Shown: in pieces, positions 57,550-64,000 of the stretch | How positions within the stretch are numbered: the stretch's first letter is position 1 | Layout: every line of letters starts with the position of its first letter | DNA from: Tetrastigma voinierianum | Taxonomy: Eukaryota; Streptophyta; Magnoliopsida; Vitales; Vitaceae | Direction of reading: 5' to 3' | NCBI GenBank assembly: GCA_016808115.1 | Contig: JAEQBH010000734.1 | Span: forward strand, 186,001-250,000 | Length of the DNA: 64,000 nt | Translations under genes and position numbers: made by a program | Notes under the pieces: generated by a model | What the model was told of the DNA's origin: nothing | The model's input: the letters and a program-made list of their open reading frames with translations, nothing else | The model's database searches: none

Positions 57550-58830
57550 GGTCACCATATATTGTGGCACCGACTCGAGGTCTACCCGTCTGTCCTACTG
57601 GTCCATTAGGCCGGGGCCCTCTCAGGGTATGCCCCACCGCTCCTCCAATTTCAGGGCCGCCATGCACTAGTAGCTCCTCCACCAAATCTCCCTAACGGTC
57701 CACGACTCCCACCGGTCCGCCCTTGAGCCGTAGGATATGGCCTCCGACGGACTCCTCCGGCCGGCTACTTTACTTAGACAGCCCTCATGAATGGCCCTCC
57801 CGTCGTGATCCGAACACCTGGGCCCGCCCGAAGGCACTCACTGCATCGTGATCTACCACATTTATCGCACAATCGGCCTGGCCCTCCAACTCGCTAGCCC
57901 CTGACTCGATGATGACCGTAACGTAACTCCTCGAATGGCCCGGTCTCACCGACTCCGCGGACCACGCCGCGCCGACCACTCTTAGGCATCCACTGGCTCT
58001 CCCCGATGGCTATTGGTCCACTCCTCTTCCGACTAACTGGTGACTTGACTTCGTAAGGTCCCGTGCACTCGCGCCTACTCCGGTGGCTGCCTCCCACCAA
58101 CCGCCCATGGTGGCTGTGATGCAGATGTCACTATGGTCCTAATCGCTGGTTAAGACTGCTATAACTGCTTGATCTTCTCTTGTTCATTCCTTCCTCGTGA
58201 AGAAAGGAACTAGGCGAATCAACTCTCGAAAACTTCTTTCGTACTGGACTCCACCGAGGAGCTTCCCCGCTTCAATCTATAAAACTTCAACTTTGGCATC
58301 TTTATAGCTTTAGGAAAAATCTCCTCAGAAATCTCTCTCTGAACTCCGCCCATGTGACACCCTAGGTGTGTTCTTCCCGATGCGCCTTCCACTCGCCCCC
58401 CGCGCGATCTTGCAGAAGGCGTAATAAGAGACCCTTTAATTCTCCGCACACCCCATCATCCGAAAAATCTCTTCTCGTTTGCCTCTATCCAAGATAACGC
58501 TCTCTCTTGGTCTCCGCTACCATCATACGGCCGCGCTTCTTAATTTACTTCGACGCGCTCAATCGATATCCCGCACTCGTGATCAAGGGCCGGGCCATAG
58601 CATATGTGCCATCTGCTCCATCTGCCCTCGGAATAGGTTCCCAGGTAGGCTCCGATCAGACCGACCGTGATGGCCAGGGTGTGCAGACCTGCACGCTGAC
58701 GACTGGGCCAACCCGCTCTCTATCTGGTGTGGGTGCCTTGCGCCGCTTGTCGCGCCCTCGGACGACCCTCGACACAAGATAGCTAAATGTACTAGTACAC
58801 TATATAGACAACAAATCAAATTTCGTTCAA
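57550..58830 (-). pseudogene. C gag, decayed
   Basis: The zinc-knuckle area and Pro/Arg/Gly-rich C-terminus at about 57560-57900 and the capsid region at 58219-58450 (W..F..IFPK..KDAK..EF..L..G...V..Y) are traceable across frames. The N-terminal part, 58583-58819, starts near the primer site. GC content is clearly higher than in the LTRs. Assignment is by position and spacing more than by motif. Confidence 0.65.
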
Positions 58831-59085
58831 ATAATTAACTCAATATAACTCCGTCATGATAATTCCATGCAATATTTAACTCACAATTTAATGGTATTAT
58901 TCATACCATGTTGAATTCAAGTACTATAACTTATGCTTTAGGATTATGCAATCAATGAAAAACATAACTCTTGAAATCAAGAATGATGTGTACATGTAAT
59001 GTAACTTCATGCCTTACATAACTAGTACAATTGTGCAAAATAGTTTAAATTTTTCTCTTAAAACTTCCTTTCAACTGAACGAGAA

Positions 59086-59103
59086 CCTGCTTTGATACCA
59101 ACT
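59086..59103 (-). promoter_or_regulatory. C primer binding site (tRNA-Met type)
   Basis: Minus strand AGTTGGTATCAAAGCAGG directly after the LTR end TGTCA. TGGTATCA is the initiator tRNA-Met primer complement used by most plant chromoviruses. The leader to gag is 58831-59085, AT-rich without features. Confidence 0.9.
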
Positions 59104-61499
59104 TGACAAGACCCTTCCCAGACCTTATCTAAACCTTGTCCTGAGGATCCCGTCAGCACTTCAACGACTCGAAACCGACTCATTGATCAAGCAAACTGAG
59201 AAGTGAACTTCTAACTTTCTATAACCTACTTACTCGCTTAAACTCATAAATTAAATTTTCTTTAATTAGCTGGGAGTGATAAAATTCGTAACTTTGTTTC
59301 AAATATTTTTATAAAATTTTCTAAGAAAGATAACTACAAAAGACAGATAAACCAAAAATTTTACACTTCTACTAATAATTTCAATTCCTCCTCAACTTCT
59401 TTATTCCCAAACTTGCACAATCATTATCATATTTTTGTTCAACATGCCACATCAACACTCACTTCAATTTATAAATACAAAACTTACAAAAATTCATTAA
59501 GTAGAATATATCTAGATGCATCATATATATGAAATGCATGGATATTTACAAATATACAATTTCAAAATCCAAATATATGTTGTTCAATTACATATCCATC
59601 TTATACATAAAGTTTTACATCATAGGTCTTAAGTCGCCCACCTATATAGACAACAAAGTGATGACGTCCTGTCGTCCGCGATAGCACACAATGGAATATA
59701 AATATCTACAAAATGAACAAACAAGTTAGTGCATCGAAGATATATATCACATATACTAACATGACAATTTATCATTTGTTTTATGATTTCTTTCAAAACC
59801 CCTATGTATATCCTTTAATTATTTTAACCATCACGGGCGATTTAAAACTAACGCCCAACGTGAAGTTTATTGTCATCTCAACCACTACGCTACTTAATTT
59901 ATCAGATCGCACGTAGGGTGCTAAAGCTTGTCACTGAGCAACTACAATATGAAATTTACTGCATCGCAATTGTAGTGCTAAAACTCTGGGCAACTACGAG
60001 CGGAATTTATTACATAGCCACGTAGTGCCAAACTATACCAATAGCCAACTATGTGCGGAATTGTCTTTTGTTTCTTCACTCATTTGAAGCTATGGTTCTA
60101 AGGTTTCTTCTCCAATTAGAATCACCCAATTTGGATCACCAAAACTCAAGTTATTGTATTTTATATCTAGATTACCTAAATTGATTGTAATTGCACTGAC
60201 ATAAATTTCCACTCTGGAAATATTTATGGCGCCTGCTAAATTTTGCTTGAAATTCCTCAGCTAACTTATTCCCTAGAAGTCTATTTTACCTAAAATTTTG
60301 AATCAATTAATTTGATGAGTGAAACTCTACTTCTATGACAAAAACATCACACAACCATACCCAAAACAGAGCAAAATCATGAGCTACACGAGTTCACCTT
60401 CAGTCCATATTTGGGGCCTTTAGCCAATTTTCTCTTGGTCCCTTCTATACATTTGTAGCCCTATCTCTATAGTTCTTTACCAATTGGAATCAATTCATTT
60501 GGATGATCAACTTAATTTATAGCCAAACAAAACAGGGGCTTATAAATATTTTGATAGTAATTCCTTTTAAAAAACTAACATTCTCTTGTTTTTTTTTTAC
60601 AACCAATCCTCAAAACCGTAATACCTCAATAATCATGAAAGTCATTCAAAACCACTCCATAACTCTTGTATTGGCAGGGTTTGGACCCATACAACAAAAC
60701 CCTAGGTGAAAATTTTATGAATCTACCCAAAGGTCCACCAATTCTTCTAAACATCATATAATTTGATGCTGATTCCATGTTTATTTTCCACCAATTGGGG
60801 CTTAATCCTCATAAAACCCAACAAATTCAAAGGTTTATGTGATCTTTGCACAAAACCTAGACCAAAGGAGCAACTAATCTCCATACAAAACCTTAAGAAT
60901 TCAATTACCCATGATTCCAAGGCAAACACATACCTGAATTTTTGGTCTTCTCCTTCTTCTTCCTCCTTCTTCCTCCTCTTCCTCTTCCTTGCTCTTCTTT
61001 CCCTCTAAGCCCTCCTCCCTCCTACGTTCTTTTTCCCTAATCCAAATGTGAGACCAAAAATATGATTTTGGTTTGTCTCATGGCTATTTATAGCCTCAAA
61101 ATTCTCAAATTTGCAAGTTGGTCCTTAATTCTTTAATATTGCAATTGTAACTTGTTTTATTTCTATTATGGCCCATATCTACTTGTTTTATGACTTACAT
61201 GTCCTTTATGGTCAATGGCCATTGTACCCTTGCACTAGCACCAAAATTTCGGGTTCCATAATTTTTCATTTCCTAATTTCATCTCCAAAATATTACAATG
61301 GAACATTTTAGTGCTCTATACACTCCATACAAAGATCATGTAATTATACTCTTCTGGATTTGCAAGCACTAATTTAGTCACAACCTTAGATAATTCTCTA
61401 ACGCCATGAGATTCAATTAATCTAATTTAGAGATTTATTTTACCTCTCTAATCCATCTTTTAACACTAAGAGGTTATAGATCGAAACTAGGGGTTTACA
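59104..61499 (-). repeat. C 5' LTR
   Basis: 2396 bp; minus strand TGTAAACCCCTAGTTTCGAT to GGGTCTTGTCA. Matches 52200-54629 over its full length with many small differences. Confidence 0.92.
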
Positions 61500-62201
61500 T
61501 AAAACCCCTTCCTTCTTGAAGTAGAAGGCCATTGGGTAAAGGATCCTAAGGCAAACTATGGGTTTCCATGTTTTTCACGTAGTTATTCACTGTCATTACT
61601 GTTCTTATCTTCAACTTTAGGTTTTGATCCCTTCGAATCACCTTGAATGGTCAATATTTGGTAAGTTTTTAGGGTTCAGTGGATGCTTAATGCTAGATCC
61701 AGTGATGTTCGTTAGTTATCATTTATAAGCCATTGGAAGGTGAGTCATGGAGACTTGTGCTTTTACTGATTGAGAACATTATTGGCCAGTGAATTCCATT
61801 TTCAAAGATATTTAATGAGGGTAAGTTTTTATAGCTAAATGAAGATCCGGTTTGGGAGATAACTATATGTTATCCTCCCCAATGCGAGGTAAAGACCTGG
61901 AAACCCCCTCATTTGCCTAAATAACCTAAGCCTAGTGTCCTGATACTTCAAGGGACCTCTCTCCACATACTAATCTATTTTATTTTTAGTGATAACCATT
62001 AAAACCAACCCCTTGTTATCACAACCCCAATATCAAAATTACAATCACCAGTGTAAACCTCAGTATTAGTCATTTCTACGAAGAAAACCCATCCTTGTGG
62101 ATGATCTTAGAGCCGCTATACTATAGTAGTGATGCTACGGTAGCATGAGGTATTAGGTTATAAATTTTGTTGATTTAGAATACCCTATGGGCAATGAATC
62201 A

Positions 62202-62612
62202 GGTGACCATGTCTTCTATAATGTTTGCGTCCATTTCTAGAGCTTCACTATCCCTCTTAATTTCTTCATTTAATGCAAGAAATAACTCTTCATCCAATGG
62301 TTTCCAGAATTGCTCTTCATAATAGGAATTTGAACTTCCTTGACTTTGCATAATTGGATTTCCATAGGGGAAATTGTCATATATCCCCCAAAACCGAATG
62401 ATCATAGCTTGGCATATAGTTGTGGGGTTGAGAGTAGTAACCCGCATTGTTGTTGAAATGATCCCCCCTTCAAAATTATAGGTTTGTTGGCTCACAGGGG
62501 CTTGTGCTTGCATTGCGATAGTATCCTCCCATATTGGTTCTTTTGAGTTCATGTGAGAAGCATAATGATTCTGAAGGGTATAGAAAAACTCGTTTATCGC
62601 TGCATCAAACAT
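62202..62612 (-). CDS. D 5'-proximal ORF, possible gag fragment
   Basis: Open frame of about 137 codons from ATG 62612 to the junction with Q, ending just past it. It begins MFDAAINEFFYTLQNHYASH. It has Gln- and Asn-rich middle parts (IAMQAQAPVSQQTYN, NFPYGNPIMQSQGSSNSYY) and an acidic end (EELFLALNEEIKRDSEALEM). Its place right after the primer site fits the N-terminus of gag, but I see no motif that proves it. It is truncated by the junction with Q. Confidence 0.4.
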
Positions 62613-62793
62613 TATGCTTTGTACCTTCCATAAAAATACAAAATAAAAAAATGGAGTAAACTAGCTACAAATAAGATGCAAATAAAAATAAGAAAAGAGA
62701 ATAAATATCATCAAACAAAAAGAAAATTGTTAGTTCTCAAATTCGCAAACTTCACTTTTGCTAGAATATCAATCCAAAAACAAAAAATTGTAC

Positions 62794-62952
62794 AATCCCC
62801 GGCAATGACGACAAAAACTTGTTAGTCAAATTTCTAGCACGAGTAACAAAGACTCGTTAAGTCCCTAAAGACGGTGCCAAAAACTTGTTTGCTTGTTGGT
62901 GTAGCATGCAAAAATTCATTGAGTCCCCGACAATGGCTCTAAAAACTTGTTT
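62794..62952 (-). repeat. D triplicated primer-site junction
   Basis: Three copies, 62-66 bp apart, of a segment reading on the minus strand AACAAGTTTTT followed by a form of GGCGCC(G)TTGCCGGGGA: starts at about 62952, 62890 and 62822. Each differs by a few bases. Only the outermost (62922-62952) directly borders the LTR end. Confidence 0.65.
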
Positions 62953-64000
62953 TCTAATTGCAAGTGCACAGGCCACACGAGTAATACAAGGGTGTCAATA
63001 AAGAACAGAGATCGTTCCCACAAGGACTGTAGGTTTTATGGTGGATTGAGTACCACAACTACTAGATTAGTTCACTATCTAAGCATCTATATGGTTTGAG
63101 AAAGAGTTCTAAAAATAATACAAACAAAACTAACAAAATAATAGTTGATTTGTGAAAACTGGATTGAATTGACTAAAATAGAGAGAAAACTATTTATAGG
63201 GGAACTTGGGTTGGTCATCGTCATTGATGCCTGAGGATTTATCTAGGTAAGGCCCGGGTTAGGTTGGTCTGAGGACTTGGTACAAGGATCCCACTTTTGT
63301 GTTCCCCCTTGTGTTCTATCACACTAACCACCTATTCACAGTTACGACCTAGATACGTCCTTCTAGGTCTTTAGGGTGATACTTTTCTACGGAATTTTTC
63401 CCCGGGAGCTCTATTGGTCATAGTTACGTACTTGTAATAAAGATGCTCAGACTTAGTTTGGATTGCTCACTGTTACATCCTTGCAATCCTCACTTAATAC
63501 ATTTAGTGTCCCCTCCTAGTGATATCCACTTAGTACTAGACCTTTCTAATTCCCTAAGCCTTTTTAACTAGGTTAATTCAAATCCCGATTAATTAATTAA
63601 TGCCTTAAGAGACTCGGAACCAAATTTTAGGGCTTAGTCCAAGCGTCATCGAGGGATGTCTAAGTAAAGCATTCAAGGATTCTACTGGTCAGCATGCAAA
63701 GTACTTAATCTGCCATCCCATTGTTCCATGATCTAATGTCAAGCACCAGAAATCAAGTATAAATAACTCAACCAACTCAGTGATGAAACAAACCTAATAT
63801 CACAATCAACAACCAACCCCATAGAATGATTAATAACATTTCAGCCACAAATCACCAAATCATGTTATGAACAAAACATAAACCATGTAGAACTTAAACA
63901 TATGCATGATATAGAAATACAAAGAAGAGACGTTTGAAAATATATTCCAATCCTAGCTCCAAGCTGAAATCCACACTCCATAAGGTTGTTCTTCAAACAA
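62949..64000 (-). repeat. D 5' LTR (partial)
   Basis: AT-rich, non-coding LTR running off the right edge. It contains ACTATTTATAGGGG (63189-63202), whose complement holds a TATA-like CTATAAATAG, and TTAATTAATTAATG at 63588-63601. No start terminus in the window. Confidence 0.55.

Larger units (their letters stand above)
52200..61499 (-). mobile_element. C: Tekay/Del-like chromovirus, complete ends, internally deleted
   Basis: A 9.3-kb minus-strand element with LTRs 59104-61499 (5') and 52200-54629 (3') and exact TAAAA duplications at 52195-52199 and 61500-61504. It has a tRNA-Met-type primer site, gag, PRO, RT, RNase H, IN, chromodomain and polypurine tract in the Ty3/chromovirus order. Stops and frameshifts throughout, plus a deletion through the RT catalytic region. 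The interior of about 4.47 kb is roughly 0.9 kb short of what I expect for the family. Confidence 0.92.
52075..62201 (+). repeat. Q: LTR-B fragment split by chromovirus C
   Basis: 52075-52199 matches the R region of LTR-B (GCTATCCAAACACCCTCTAAGG) and 61500-62201 the rest through U5 to GGCAATGAATCA. No primer site follows and U3 is missing, so it is a truncated solo or 3' LTR. 52025-52074 is a short unassigned A/T-rich junction after P. The two parts rejoin exactly across the TAAAA duplication of C. Confidence 0.75.
62202..64000 (-). mobile_element. D: 5' end of another LTR element, truncated
   Basis: Minus-strand LTR from beyond the window edge to 62949 (end GAAAACA), then a primer-site region and a short interior to 62202, where it meets LTR-B Q. 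The LTR holds AGATCGTTCCCACAAGGACT (63010-63029, plus strand), a phrase I remember from plant gypsy LTRs. I do not assign a family. Only a gag-like frame is left of the interior. Confidence 0.65.

Overview
This window is dense, nested long-terminal-repeat (LTR) retrotransposon sequence from a plant genome. It looks like pericentromeric or other silent heterochromatin of a dicot. I see no host gene, tRNA, rRNA or CRISPR array. All coding regions are decayed retroelement genes broken by stops and frameshifts. The Athila-type Gag/PRO/ORF2 proteins resemble what I remember of grapevine (Vitis) elements, so a Vitaceae host is my guess, from memory only.

Two groups of Ty3/gypsy elements dominate. 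(1) Athila-like elements have 1.3-1.7 kb LTRs that begin TGATTAGTGC and end GGCACGAATCA. They have a tRNA-Asp-type primer site (TGGCGCCGTTGCCGGGG), a Gag with a CPHHGFDTW motif and a protease with LLDLGASVNLLP. I call their LTR subtypes A (1.5-1.7 kb) and B (about 1.34 kb). (2) Tekay/Del-like chromoviruses have LTRs beginning TGTAAACCCC or TGTAACACCCC; the one complete copy also shows a tRNA-Met-type primer site and a chromodomain.

Layout: 1-6085 is E1 (+), the 3' part of an Athila element (PRO, ORF2, LTR-A). 6086-7233 and 16892-21495 are minus-strand chromovirus-like LTR sequence with minisatellites, interrupted by E2 (+, 7234-16891), an Athila element with decayed gag-PRO-RT-RH-IN. 21496-25389 is F (-), a 5' fragment of an Athila element. 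25390-29467 plus 50249-52024 is P (+), a short LTR-B element with almost no pol. Inside P lies G, a solo LTR-B (-), 29468-29793 plus 49244-50243. Inside G lies H (-, 29794-49243), an Athila element with pol. Inside the gag of H lies A (+, 36481-46394), with gag-PRO-ORF2 but no RT/RNase H/IN. 52075-52199 plus 61500-62201 is an LTR-B fragment Q (+) split by C (-, 52200-61499), a chromovirus with TAAAA target duplications. 62202-64000 is D (-), the 5' end of another element with a triplicated primer-site junction.

The most interesting pattern is a division of labour. E1 and A have lost the same RT-RNase H-integrase block but keep a GC-rich ORF2 behind a conserved intron-like/TATA-bearing block. 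E2 and H keep pol but have no ORF2. All share hairpin-ended LTRs, arrays of palindromic GCGAAATTTCGC motifs in U3, and a covarying stem-loop in R/U5. This would fit a helper/non-autonomous pair, but that is inference from decayed copies.
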